Position numbers and translations under genes: made by a program. Under the pieces are notes generated by a model. It saw nothing but the letters and a program-made list of their open reading frames with translations. It ran no database searches and was not told the origin of the DNA. DNA of 64,000 nucleotides from Streptomyces violaceoruber (GTDB lineage Bacteria > Actinomycetota > Actinomycetes > Streptomycetales > Streptomycetaceae), in NCBI GenBank assembly GCA_000720805.1, contig JODI01000045.1:6003-70002 (forward strand), given 5' to 3'. Within the stretch, counting starts at the first letter, position 1. Every line of letters starts with the position of its first letter. This document shows, one piece after another, positions 8,896 to 17,119 of the stretch.

Positions 8896-9771
8896 ATGTC
8901 TTGGTTTGAATCCCTCATCCTCGGACTCGTCCAGGGACTGACCGAGTTCCTCCCCGTCTCCTCCAGCGCGCATCTGCGTCTGACGGCGGCCTTCTCGGGA
9001 TGGAACGACCCCGGCGCCGCCTTCACCGCGATCACCCAGATCGGGACCGAGGCCGCCGTGCTGATCTATTTCCGCAAGGACATCGGCCGGATCATCTCGG
9101 CGTGGGGGCGTTCACTGGCCAGCAAGGAGATGCGCGCGAACCACGACGCGCAGATGGGCTGGCTGGTGATCGTCGGCTCGATCCCCATCGGTGTGCTCGG
9201 GGTGACCCTCAAGGACCAGATCGAGGGGCCGTTCCGCGATCTGCGGATCACCGCGACGATGCTGATCGTCGTCGGCGTGATCATCGGCGTCGCCGACCGG
9301 CTGGCGGCGCGCGACGAGCAGGGCGGCCGGCACCGGGCGCCCAAGCAGCGCAAAACCCTCGAGAACCTGGGCACCCGGGACGGCCTGATCTTCGGCCTCT
9401 GCCAGGCCTGCGCTCTCATCCCGGGCGTCTCCCGCTCCGGCGCCACCATCAGCGGCGGCCTGTTCATGGGCTACAAGCGCGAGGCCGCGGCCCGTTACTC
9501 CTTCCTCCTCGCGATCCCCGCCGTGCTCGCCTCCGGCCTGTTCGAACTCAAGGACGCGATGGAGAGCGGCCATGTCTCCTGGGGCCCGACGATCTTCGCC
9601 ACGGTGATCGCCTTCGGCTCCGGATACGCGGTCATCGCATGGTTCATGAAGTTCATCTCCACCAAGAGCTTCATGCCCTTCGTCTGGTACCGCATCGCCC
9701 TCGGCATCCTGGTGATCGTGCTGGTCAGCATGGGCGCGCTGAGCCCTCACGCGGCGGAGTCGGCGGGCTGA
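8896..9771 (+). CDS. uppP: undecaprenyl-diphosphatase (BacA/UppP family)
   Basis: 291 residues, multi-spanning. Motif 1, QGLTEFLPVSSSAHLR, and motif 2, PGVSRSGATISGG, are the two invariant catalytic regions (Glu, Ser and Arg) of UppP. The enzyme removes a phosphate from undecaprenyl diphosphate at the outer face of the membrane, recycling the lipid carrier of cell-wall synthesis and giving basal bacitracin tolerance. Streptomyces often have more than one copy. It is a single gene preceded by about 180 bases of promoter region after the HxlR gene. Confidence 0.93.
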   Translation: MSWFESLILGLVQGLTEFLPVSSSAHLRLTAAFSGWNDPGAAFTAITQIGTEAAVLIYFRKDIGRIISAWGRSLASKEMRANHDAQMGWLVIVGSIPIGVLGVTLKDQIEGPFRDLRITATMLIVVGVIIGVADRLAARDEQGGRHRAPKQRKTLENLGTRDGLIFGLCQACALIPGVSRSGATISGGLFMGYKREAAARYSFLLAIPAVLASGLFELKDAMESGHVSWGPTIFATVIAFGSGYAVIAWFMKFISTKSFMPFVWYRIALGILVIVLVSMGALSPHAAESAG

Positions 9772-9898
9772 ATCGGCGCGGCCGCCAAGCGGACCACGGC
9801 ACTCGACGCTGCGGCCCTCCCCACCCGTGACCAATCACATACGACTTGAGTAGCCATCCGGTAGCGCACTGTCAGTGCTTGCCCCTAGGCTTGTGCGC

Positions 9899-10078
9899 AT
9901 GTCCCCCGACTCCGTCACTCCTGGTTCCGTGCGGTCTGCTGCCGAGTTGAACGAGCAGATCCGAACCCTCTGGATGCGCGCGGGCGGCACCCTCTCGGCC
10001 CAGGAGCGCGTGGAATACGAGCTGTTGGTGGTCGAGTGGGCGGCCGCGATCCGCGGCGAGGTCATCGAGGCGGCCTGA
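9899..10078 (+). CDS. small conserved hypothetical protein, 59 residues
   Basis: An ATG at 9899 opens 59 codons with strong third-position G/C bias. The product contains SAAELNEQIRTLWMRAGG and an amphipathic helix ending AAIRGEVIEAA. No signal peptide or membrane helix is seen. I recall similar short proteins in other streptomycetes but know no function. It is followed after 2 bases by a perfect terminator hairpin, which supports its being a real transcription unit. Confidence 0.65.
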   Translation: MSPDSVTPGSVRSAAELNEQIRTLWMRAGGTLSAQERVEYELLVVEWAAAIRGEVIEAA

Positions 10079-10080
10079 GC

Positions 10081-10103
10081 GTGAGGAGGCTTCGCCTCCT
10101 CAC
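10081..10103 (+). terminator. terminator hairpin
   Basis: GTGAGGAGGC-TTC-GCCTCCTCAC is a perfect 10-bp stem with a 3-base loop directly after the stop of the 59-residue gene. Confidence 0.85.
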
Positions 10104-10105
10104 GA

Positions 10106-10179
10106 CAGACCTCCGGAATGCAGACCTCCGGGGGTGCCGAACTCCCGGAATGCAGACCTCCCGCAATGCAGACATCCGG
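10106..10179. repeat. short clustered direct repeats CAGACCTCCGG
   Basis: The 11-mer CAGACCTCCGG or a one-base variant starts at 10106, 10121, 10153 and 10169. It is preceded in the last three copies by a shared AATG. The block lies between convergent genes, after the terminator. No coding potential is seen. Confidence 0.6.
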
Positions 10180-10209
10180 GAATCGCCTGAACTCTCCGGG
10201 AGCGGCTCC

Positions 10210-10950
10210 TCACCGGCCGCCCGACACCCGCAGCACCGCTCCCGTCGCGTACGAGGAGTCCGGCGACATCAGCCAGGCGATCGCCGCCGCGATCTCCTCG
10301 GCCTGCCCCGGTCGACGCAGCGGAATCGTGCCGGCCGCGCGCCGGGGCCGGTCCGGGTCGCCCATCGTCGCGTGCATCTCCGTGTCGATCACTCCCGGGG
10401 CGACCGCGTTGACCCGGACCCCGTCCGGACCGAGTTCCTTGGCCAGCCCCAGGGTCAGCGCGTCGACGGCGGCCTTGGTCGCCGCGTAGTGGACGTACTC
10501 CCCGGGGCTCCCGAGGGTCGCCGCGGCCGAGGACACGTTCACGATCACACCGCTGCCCCGGGCCGTCATCAGCTGCGCGGCCCGCCGTGAACACAGCAGC
10601 GTGCCCACCAGATTGACGTCCACGACCCGGCGCAGGTTCTCGGTGTCCACCTCGGTGAACCGTCCCAACGGACCCGTGACCGCCGCGTTGTTGACCAGGC
10701 CCGTCACCGGCCCGAGCCACTCCTCGGCCACATCGAAGAGCCGCTCGACATCCGTCTCGACCGCGGTGTCCGCCCGTATGGCGACACTCCGCCGCCCGGC
10801 CCTGCGCACCCCCTCCACCACGGAGTCGGCGGCCGCCGCGTCCCGCACGTACCCCACCACCACGTCATGGCCGTCCGCAGCGAGCCGCAGACAGGTGGCG
10901 GCTCCGATCCCCCTGCTTCCGCCCGTGACGACTGTGACGGAACCTGCCAT
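10210..10950 (-). CDS. SDR family NAD(P)-dependent oxidoreductase
   Basis: 246 residues with the classical SDR set: cofactor loop TGGSRGIG, LVNNAA, the catalytic Ser in VSSAAAT, YAATK (Tyr-x3-Lys), and NAVAPGVIDTEM. Glycine-rich FabG-like enzymes reduce or oxidise hydroxy/keto substrates, and the substrate cannot be predicted. The ATG at 10948-10950 is preceded by a good GGAGG. A 12-bp palindrome lies 26 bases upstream. The gene converges on the 59-residue gene and its repeat block. Confidence 0.88.
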   Translation of the reverse strand: MAGSVTVVTGGSRGIGAATCLRLAADGHDVVVGYVRDAAAADSVVEGVRRAGRRSVAIRADTAVETDVERLFDVAEEWLGPVTGLVNNAAVTGPLGRFTEVDTENLRRVVDVNLVGTLLCSRRAAQLMTARGSGVIVNVSSAAATLGSPGEYVHYAATKAAVDALTLGLAKELGPDGVRVNAVAPGVIDTEMHATMGDPDRPRRAAGTIPLRRPGQAEEIAAAIAWLMSPDSSYATGAVLRVSGGR

Positions 10951-10975
10951 GAGTACCTCCCGCGAACGAGGACCA

Positions 10976-10987
10976 ATGATCGATCAT
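10976..10987. promoter_or_regulatory. palindrome ATGATCGATCAT upstream of the SDR gene
   Basis: This perfect 12-bp palindrome, followed by a second CGATCA-like half, lies 26 bases upstream of the SDR start. It is a plausible operator for an unlinked TetR- or MarR-type repressor. Confidence 0.4.
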
Positions 10988-11131
10988 CGATCACCCTACG
11001 GCCGTTCCTGTGCGGCCGTCACGCGCGTCGCCCGTTCTCCCCGCAGGCCCAAGGAACCGTGAGGCCCGCCCGGAAGCCGTGCGGCTGACGGCCGCCGAAA
11101 TCACCGCGTCCCCCTTGGCGCAGCCCCCGCC

Positions 11132-11641
11132 ATGCCCAACACTGAGCCGATGACGCAGCGTGTGGAGCTCGCCGCCGTGCTGGACCGGCTGGCCGTTGAC
11201 GAACTGATCACCGACTACGCGGTGGCCGTGGACGACGGCGACTGGGAGGCCTACCGAGATCTGTTCACCGCCGACGGTCGGGCGGACTACCGCTCGGCCG
11301 GAGGGATCGAGGGGGAGGCCGGGCAGGTCGCCGGGTGGCTCGCGGAGAGCCTGCGGGCGTTCTCGATGCGCCAGCATCTGATCGTCAACCGCCGCCTGCG
11401 CTTCGGCGTGCTGGACCAGGACACCGGCGACACGGCACGCCTCCAGGCCGACTACGTCAACCCGATGCGCCTCGCCGGGGAGAGCGACGGCGACGGCCCG
11501 GGCGCTCCCGACTTCGTGTGCGGCGGACGGTACGACTTCGGACTGCTGCGCACCGACGACGGCTGGCGGCTGCGCGAGGTGGTCGTCCAGGAGAAGTGGC
11601 GACGCCTGCCCGGCCGGGCCCCGGCGCCTGTGGTCCACTGA
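11132..11641 (+). CDS. nuclear transport factor 2-like (SnoaL-type) family protein
   Basis: 169 residues. The N-terminal pattern AAVLDRLAVDELITDYAVAV, then DWEAYRDLFTADG and a later RLREVVVQEKW strand, is the cone-shaped NTF2/SnoaL-like fold found in ring-hydroxylating dioxygenase beta subunits, aldol cyclases and ketosteroid isomerase relatives. No catalytic assignment is possible. A second ATG at 11150 (MTQRVEL) may be the true start. It lies head-to-head with the SDR gene and upstream of lnt. Confidence 0.75.
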   Translation: MPNTEPMTQRVELAAVLDRLAVDELITDYAVAVDDGDWEAYRDLFTADGRADYRSAGGIEGEAGQVAGWLAESLRAFSMRQHLIVNRRLRFGVLDQDTGDTARLQADYVNPMRLAGESDGDGPGAPDFVCGGRYDFGLLRTDDGWRLREVVVQEKWRRLPGRAPAPVVH

Positions 11642-11713
11642 ACCGACGTCCTCCGGCACCTGCGACGTCAGAGGCACGCACACAGGGGCCGCTCACGGGG
11701 TAGGAGGCGCCGT

Positions 11714-13294
11714 ATGGATTCGTTCGGCCACTGGCTCGCCTCCCCATGGCGGCGCTCGATGCTCGCCACCCTGGCGGGTGCCCTGCCCGTACTCGCCTTT
11801 CCCGCGCCGTCCTGGTGGTGGCTCGCCTACGTCGCCCTCGTCCCCTGGCTCACGCTCGTCCGGTCGGCGCCGACCGGGAAACGGGCGGCGTACGACGGCT
11901 GGTGCGGCGGGTTCGGCTTCATGCTGGCGATGCACCACTGGCTGTTTCCCTTCCTGAACGTGTTCACGGTCGTCCTCGCCGCGTTGCTCGGCGCGCTGTG
12001 GGCCCCCTGGGGCTGGCTGGTGCGCCGGTTCCTCGCCGGGACGCCGTCACGGGGCCGGGTCGTGGCCGCGCTGTTCGTCCTGCCGTCCGGCTGGCTCGGT
12101 GTCGAACTCGTGCGCTCCTGGCAGGGGCTCGGCGGCCCGTGGGGCGTGCTCGGCTCCAGCCAGTGGGAGGTGGCACCCGCGCTGCGGCTGGCTTCGGTGG
12201 GCGGGGTGTGGCTGCTCAGTTTCCTGATCGTGGCCGTGAACGTGGCGGTCGCCGTCCTCGTCCTGGTCCGCGAGTCCCGGGTGCCGGCCGTGGCCGGTCT
12301 CCTCGCGACGGCCGCCGCGACCTCGGCGGCCTGGGCCTGGTCGCCGCGCCCCGACACCGACGCCGGCAACCGGGCGAGGATCGCCGTCGTCCAGCCCGGC
12401 ATCGTCGACGGTGCCGACAGCGCCGACCGCCGGTTCGACCTCGAGGAGCGGCTGACCCGGCGACTCGTCGGACAGGACGCCGACCTGATCGTCTGGGGCG
12501 AGAGCAGCGTCGGCTTCGACCTGGACGACCGGCCCGACCTGGCCCGGCGGATCGCGGAGCTCTCCCGCGACACCGGCGCCGACATCCTCGTCAACGTGGA
12601 CGCCCGGCGCTCCGACAAGCCCGGCATCTTCAAGAGTTCGGTCCTGGTCGGCGCCGACGGCCTCACCGGTGACCGCTACGACAAGATGCGGCTCGTCCCC
12701 TTCGGCGAGTACATCCCGGCCCGTTCGCTGCTCGGCTGGGCCACCTCGGTCGGCAAGGCGGCGGGCGAGGACCGCCGCAAGGGCTCGGAGCAGGTGGTGA
12801 TGAACGTCGGGCACGGCCTGCGGATCGGCCCGATGGTGTGCTTCGAGACCGCCTTCCCCGACATGACCCGCCATCTCACCGAGGACGGCGCCGACCTCCT
12901 CGTCGGCCAGTCGTCGACCTCGTCCTTCCAGCACAGCTGGGCCCCCGAGCAGCACGCCTCGCTCGCCGCGCTGCGCGCCGCCGAGACGGGCCACCCCATG
13001 GTGCACGCCACGCTGACGGGCGTCTCCGCCGTCTACGACCCGAACGGCCGGCGCATCGGATCATGGCTCGGCACCGACAGCAGCACCGCCCGGGTCTACG
13101 ACGTACCGCTGGCGCGGGGGACCACCCCGTACGTCCGCTTCGGCGACTGGCCGGTGCACGCGGCGATGCTGGTCCTCGCCGCCTGGGCGGTCAGCGAGGG
13201 GGTGCGGACGCTGCGGTTCAGGCGGCCCGCTCCTGAACCGCTCGTACCACCCGCTCGCACAGTTCATGAGTCGCCAGCGCGTCCCGGGCGCTGA
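11714..13294 (+). CDS. lnt: apolipoprotein N-acyltransferase
   Basis: 526 residues. The N-terminal half carries six or so membrane helices; the C-terminal nitrilase-like domain has the catalytic triad in WGESS (Glu), DKMRLVPFGEY (Lys) and MVCFETAF (Cys). Lnt adds the third acyl chain to the N-terminal cysteine of diacylglyceryl lipoproteins at the outer face of the membrane. Streptomyces usually encode two homologues, and this one matches the stand-alone type not fused to a dolichol-phosphate mannose synthase. A GGAGG site precedes the ATG by 6 bases. Its last 77 bases overlap the 3' end of the convergent oxidoreductase gene. Confidence 0.93.
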   Translation: MDSFGHWLASPWRRSMLATLAGALPVLAFPAPSWWWLAYVALVPWLTLVRSAPTGKRAAYDGWCGGFGFMLAMHHWLFPFLNVFTVVLAALLGALWAPWGWLVRRFLAGTPSRGRVVAALFVLPSGWLGVELVRSWQGLGGPWGVLGSSQWEVAPALRLASVGGVWLLSFLIVAVNVAVAVLVLVRESRVPAVAGLLATAAATSAAWAWSPRPDTDAGNRARIAVVQPGIVDGADSADRRFDLEERLTRRLVGQDADLIVWGESSVGFDLDDRPDLARRIAELSRDTGADILVNVDARRSDKPGIFKSSVLVGADGLTGDRYDKMRLVPFGEYIPARSLLGWATSVGKAAGEDRRKGSEQVVMNVGHGLRIGPMVCFETAFPDMTRHLTEDGADLLVGQSSTSSFQHSWAPEQHASLAALRAAETGHPMVHATLTGVSAVYDPNGRRIGSWLGTDSSTARVYDVPLARGTTPYVRFGDWPVHAAMLVLAAWAVSEGVRTLRFRRPAPEPLVPPARTVHESPARPGR

Positions 13295-14123
13295 GCACCT
13301 TGCCCGCGCGCACGGCGTCGAGGAAGGCGAGCACGGCCTGCTCGATGCCGCGCTGCCGGGCCACGGGCACCCAGTCCCCGCGCCGCCGGATCGTCGGCTG
13401 CCCCTTGTGGTCGATCACCTCGGCGAGGTTGACCACCTGACGCTTGGTGTCCTGCCCGGACACCTCCAGGATCTCCTCGGCCGAGCCACTGAGCCGGTTC
13501 ATGACCCCGAGCGCGGTGAAGCCGTCCCCTGCGAGCTGCAGCACGACGTGGTGCAGCAGTCCGTCCTGGACGCGGGCGCGCACGGTGACGTCGTCGACCG
13601 GGCCGGGCGCCAGGAAACGAAGCGTGTCGACGACGTGGATGAAGTCGTCGAGGACCATCGTGCGCGGCTCCTCGGGGAGCCCGATCCGGTTCTTCTGCAT
13701 CAGGATCAGCTCGCGCGGATGATCGGCGCACTGTGCGTACCCGGGGGCGTAACGGCGGTTGAAACCGACGGCCAGGCCGACGTTCCGCTCCTCCGCGAGC
13801 GCCACCAGCCGCTGCGAGTCGGCGAGTTCGTACGCCAGCGGCTTGTCGACGTACGTCGGTACGCCCGCCTCCAGCAGCCGTGTCACGATCTCGGGGTGCA
13901 CGGCGGTCGGCGCGTGCACGAAGGCCGCGTCGAGGTTCCGGGCGAGCAGGGACTCCAGGTCGGTGTGGCGCTGCGGCTCGGGGAGGTGGAGGCCGTCGCA
14001 GACCCTGGTGAGCGTGGCGGGAGTACGGGTCTGCAGGTGCAGTTCGACCCCGGGGAGGCCGCCGAGCACCGGAAGGTAGGCCTTCTGCGCGATGTCGCCC
14101 AGCCCGATGCAGCCGACCTTCAC
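13218..14123 (-). CDS. Gfo/Idh/MocA family oxidoreductase
   Basis: 301 residues. The dinucleotide motif GCIGLGDIAQKAYLPVL is at the N-terminus, followed by AAFVHAPTAVHPEIV and VPTYVDKPLAY (the conserved Lys-Pro of the active-site region), and by the substrate domain with LAVGFNRRYAPGYAQ. Such enzymes oxidise or reduce sugars and inositols with NAD(P). Both this gene and lnt have open frames and good codon bias across the 77-bp tail-to-tail overlap. Its own promoter lies in the divergent gap with the DinB gene. Confidence 0.88.
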   Translation of the reverse strand: MKVGCIGLGDIAQKAYLPVLGGLPGVELHLQTRTPATLTRVCDGLHLPEPQRHTDLESLLARNLDAAFVHAPTAVHPEIVTRLLEAGVPTYVDKPLAYELADSQRLVALAEERNVGLAVGFNRRYAPGYAQCADHPRELILMQKNRIGLPEEPRTMVLDDFIHVVDTLRFLAPGPVDDVTVRARVQDGLLHHVVLQLAGDGFTALGVMNRLSGSAEEILEVSGQDTKRQVVNLAEVIDHKGQPTIRRRGDWVPVARQRGIEQAVLAFLDAVRAGKVLSARDALATHELCERVVRAVQERAA

Positions 14124-14314
14124 GGGGACTCCCTCACTGCCTGCTTGTCTGCGCGTGCTTCACGGCAGCATACGGCGGGCGCGGCGGCCGCCGGCCGGCG
14201 ATACCGGGTGGATGTCCGGGTGGATGTCCGGGTCGGTCGGCACGCGGCTGCCGGGGTCGGAGGCGTGCGCAAAACCCGTGGTGGGATCAGGCCGGTGGAG
14301 GCGAAGATGCGGGT

Positions 14315-14830
14315 ATGACGACGACCGAGCGCCACGAACCCGCCACCGACGCCGACGAACGCACCATGCTGGAGGGCTGGCTGGACTACCACCGGCAGAC
14401 CCTCGCGTGGAAGTGCGAGGGTCTGACCGACGCCCAGCTGCGGACTCAGGCGGTGGAGCCCTCCGAGCTGTCGCTGATGGGGCTGGTGCGGCACATGGCG
14501 GAGGTCGAGCGGAGCTGGTTCCGCAGGGTGCTCACGGACGAGGCCGTCGGCCCGATCTACTACAGCGACGCGGATCCGGACGGCGAGTTCCACCTCACGG
14601 ACGCGGACACGTGGGAGGAGGCGTACGCCACCTGGCAGGCCGAGATCGAGACCGCCCGGCGCAACGCGGCCCGCTTCGGCCTCGACGACACCTCCGAGGG
14701 CAAGCACCGGCGTACCGGTGAGCGGTTCAACCTGCGCTGGATCGTCACGCACATGATCGAGGAATACGCCCGCCACAACGGCCACGCCGACCTGCTCCGG
14801 GAACGCGTCGACGGCGCCACCGGCGAGTGA
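14315..14830 (+). CDS. DinB family protein (DUF664 type)
   Basis: 171 residues, four-helix bundle. Metal-ligand histidines are visible in LVRHMAEVERSWF and in HMIEEYARHNGHADLLRE. In actinobacteria this family includes mycothiol-dependent transferases and isomerases, so thiol-dependent detoxification is a reasonable guess. The start ATG at 14315 is followed by a short polar stretch. A single gene divergent from the Gfo/Idh/MocA oxidoreductase. Confidence 0.88.
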   Translation: MTTTERHEPATDADERTMLEGWLDYHRQTLAWKCEGLTDAQLRTQAVEPSELSLMGLVRHMAEVERSWFRRVLTDEAVGPIYYSDADPDGEFHLTDADTWEEAYATWQAEIETARRNAARFGLDDTSEGKHRRTGERFNLRWIVTHMIEEYARHNGHADLLRERVDGATGE

Positions 14831-14942
14831 CGTCAGCCGCTCGGGGTCCGGCCCCACCGTACGGGGCCGGAGATCACCCGTGTGGGGCATCCTGAGCCTT
14901 TCCGCTGTCCCGACGGGCCCCGCAGCCAGCAGAGTTGCGCGC

Positions 14943-15440
14943 GTGCATCGAACGACGACCACAGCAACGCTCCTGGTGACCGTGGCTGTCTCGGCCCTCG
15001 CGGGTTGTGTGACGGTCCAGCGCCCGCCCACTCCCGGCCCGCCGACGGCGCCGTCCCGGCCGTCGGCGCCCCGGCCCGACGGCCCGGCGGAGCCGCAGGT
15101 CGTGCAGGCGCCCGCCCGTGAGGCCCTGGAGATGATCGGCCCGTCCCGTCGCCCGGAACCCGCCGCGCCCCCCTCGCCCGCCATCGCCCCGCCCGGCGCG
15201 GCGCAACCGCGACAGCAGCCGCCGCCCCGCACGCACCCCGCCGGTCCGGCTCACCCGGCGCGTCCCGAACCCCGGCACCCCGACGCCGGCCAGCACCGGC
15301 GGCCGCGCGTCGACACCCCGGACGTGCCCGGGACGATCCCCCGGAACCAGCAGGACGTCTGCGCCCTCGGCAAGAAGTACGGCGGCTGGCGCGCGGACAG
15401 CCCGGAGGCGATGATCTGCGACCAGACGTACGGGCGTTGA
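14943..15440 (+). CDS. proline-rich putative lipoprotein
   Basis: 165 residues from a GTG at 14943. A lipoprotein signal peptide is clear: HRTTTTATLLVTVAVSALAGC with the lipobox LAGC. The mature part is 100 residues of Pro/Ala/Arg-rich disordered sequence and ends in a small conserved-looking tail (QDVCALGKKYGGWRADSP...ICDQTYGR) with two cysteines. A GTG at 14880 has a better GGAG site but would give an unusually long n-region before the signal helix. Likely anchored on the outer face of the membrane; function unknown. Confidence 0.7.
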   Translation: MHRTTTTATLLVTVAVSALAGCVTVQRPPTPGPPTAPSRPSAPRPDGPAEPQVVQAPAREALEMIGPSRRPEPAAPPSPAIAPPGAAQPRQQPPPRTHPAGPAHPARPEPRHPDAGQHRRPRVDTPDVPGTIPRNQQDVCALGKKYGGWRADSPEAMICDQTYGR

Positions 15441-15476
15441 GCACGCCGCCTTCCGGGGCGGGTCGCCGCGAGGGCC

Positions 15477-16013
15477 TCAGGACCGCCGGCGCGGCGGTCC
15501 CCACGCTCCCCCTCCGCCGGAGTCCCCCTCCCCCAGCCGCACCTCCAGTCGGCTGATCGCCGCCCGCACGCCGTCGCCGTAGCTGTCGTCCCCCAGCGCG
15601 TAGGACGCGCCGCGCGCCCGGCGCAGATGGGTGCGGGCGGCCTCGGCGCGGCCGAGCTTCACATAGTCGGCCGCCAGATTCAGGTGCAGCGAGGGGTACA
15701 GCGCCCGCACCGCGAGGGCGTTCTCCTGCCGCCCTGCGTGGTGCTCGGTGGGCCGGTCCTCCGTCAGCTCCTCCGCGGCCGTCAACGCCCGCAGGTCCCA
15801 CGCGAGTTCGTCGGAGGGATCGTCATGGGTGTCGGCCAGGTAGTGCGCCAGGGTGCAGCGGTGCAGTGGATCTCCGTGCTCGCCGATCTCCGCCCACAGG
15901 CCCAGGAAGCGGTGCCGGGCCTCCTCGCGGTCGCCCGCGTGATGCAGCATGACGACCTGCCCGATCCGTGTCATCAGGGCATCCGCGGCCGCCTGCCCCT
16001 GTCGCTCCGCCAC
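15477..16013 (-). CDS. conserved hypothetical protein, helical repeat type
   Basis: 178 residues from a GTG at 16011-16013 (VAERQGQ). It is all-helical in appearance, with TRIGQVVMLHHAGDREEAR and LHLNLAADYVKLGRAEAART resembling tetratricopeptide-like helical hairpins, and a Gly/Arg-rich tail. No catalytic motif. I recall similar proteins next to ung in Streptomyces. The frame stays open well upstream of the GTG, but that part is low-complexity and looks non-coding. Confidence 0.65.
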   Translation of the reverse strand: MAERQGQAAADALMTRIGQVVMLHHAGDREEARHRFLGLWAEIGEHGDPLHRCTLAHYLADTHDDPSDELAWDLRALTAAEELTEDRPTEHHAGRQENALAVRALYPSLHLNLAADYVKLGRAEAARTHLRRARGASYALGDDSYGDGVRAAISRLEVRLGEGDSGGGGAWGPPRRRS

Positions 16014-16315
16014 CGCGCCCTCCGCACCCTCGCCGGCTGTCCCTCCCGACGCTAACCGCCCCGACGGACAATCCCGGTCAGGCGGCACCGGGGGCCCGGT
16101 GCGGGAACGCCGGGGCGACAGGCGCCCCGGGTCGGGGGTCGGCCCAGGAGCCTCACCGGCACCCCCGTCCGTCCTTGGTCCCGCGCCCGCAACCCGCCCG
16201 GTCCCGACGCGGCGGCGGTCGCCGCACCCGGCCCCCGCCCCAGGCCCACCAGGAGTCAGCGCCACCTGCCCCACCCGAGTGTCAGCCACCCACCCGAGCC
16301 ACCTCACCGCGGACC
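16014..16315. other. intergenic region without a supported gene
   Basis: About 300 bases of very GC-rich sequence between two leftward genes. Open frames here are long only because of composition. No palindrome or repeat of note. Confidence 0.5.
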
Positions 16316-16999
16316 TCACCCAAGGTCGGGAATCCGCCAGTCGATCGGCTCGTGCCCCTGCCGGGCCACCGCCTCGTTGATCTGTGTGAACGGGCGGGAG
16401 CCGAGGAACTTCTTCGCCGACAGCGGGGAGGGGTGCGCGCCCTTGACCACCACGTGCCGTGTCTCGTCGATCAGGGGCAGCTTCTTCTGCGCGTAATTGC
16501 CCCACAGGACGAAGACCGCCGGGTCGGGCCGGTCTGCCACCGCGCGGATCACCGCGTCGGTGAACCTCTCCCAGCCCTTGCCCTTGTGCGAGTTCGCCTC
16601 GCCCCCGCGGACCGTGAGCACCGCGTTGAGCAGCAGGACTCCCTGCTGGGCCCACGGCATCAGATAGCCGTTGTCCGGGACGGACAGGCCCAGCTCCTCC
16701 TTCATCTCCTTGTAGATGTTGCGCAGCGACGGCGGGGTCTTCACACCGGGCCGGACCGAGAAGCACAGGCCGTGCCCCTGGCCCTCGCCGTGGTACGGGT
16801 CCTGACCGAGGACGAGGACCTTCACCCGCTCGTACGGCGTCGCCGCCAGCGCGGCGAAGACCTCCTCGCGCGGCGGGTACACGGGACCCCTCGCCCGCTC
16901 CTCCTCGACGAACTCCGTCAACTCCTTGAAGTAGGGCTGCTGCAGTTCGTCACCCAGAACCCCGCGCCAGGACTCGGGCAGCATGGCGATGTCGGTCAC
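16316..16999 (-). CDS. ung: uracil-DNA glycosylase, family 1
   Basis: 227 residues from a GTG with an AGGAAG site. Family-1 motifs are intact: GQDPYHGEGQ (water-activating Asp), then FSVRPGVKTPPSLRNIY, LLLNAVLTV, and the minor-groove loop HPSPLS. The enzyme removes uracil from DNA as the first step of base-excision repair. The length is normal. It follows the opposite-facing promoter region of nothing else, so it is probably transcribed alone or with the helical-repeat gene downstream. Confidence 0.96.
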   Translation of the reverse strand: MTDIAMLPESWRGVLGDELQQPYFKELTEFVEEERARGPVYPPREEVFAALAATPYERVKVLVLGQDPYHGEGQGHGLCFSVRPGVKTPPSLRNIYKEMKEELGLSVPDNGYLMPWAQQGVLLLNAVLTVRGGEANSHKGKGWERFTDAVIRAVADRPDPAVFVLWGNYAQKKLPLIDETRHVVVKGAHPSPLSAKKFLGSRPFTQINEAVARQGHEPIDWRIPDLG

Positions 17000-17119
17000 G
17001 TCAACTTCCTTACGGTGTGCGGTCGCCGGGGAGCGTTCACCGCAACCTGCGGTCGCCCCACGCCACAGAACCTACCGGCGACCACTGACAATCGTCGCCG
17101 AGGACGACGAAACCGGCCC

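Noticed and set aside
9835..9898. A leftward small gene antisense to the 59-residue gene and its upstream region.
   Set aside because: The antisense frame has no ribosome site and poor codon bias; the rightward gene has a terminator right after it.
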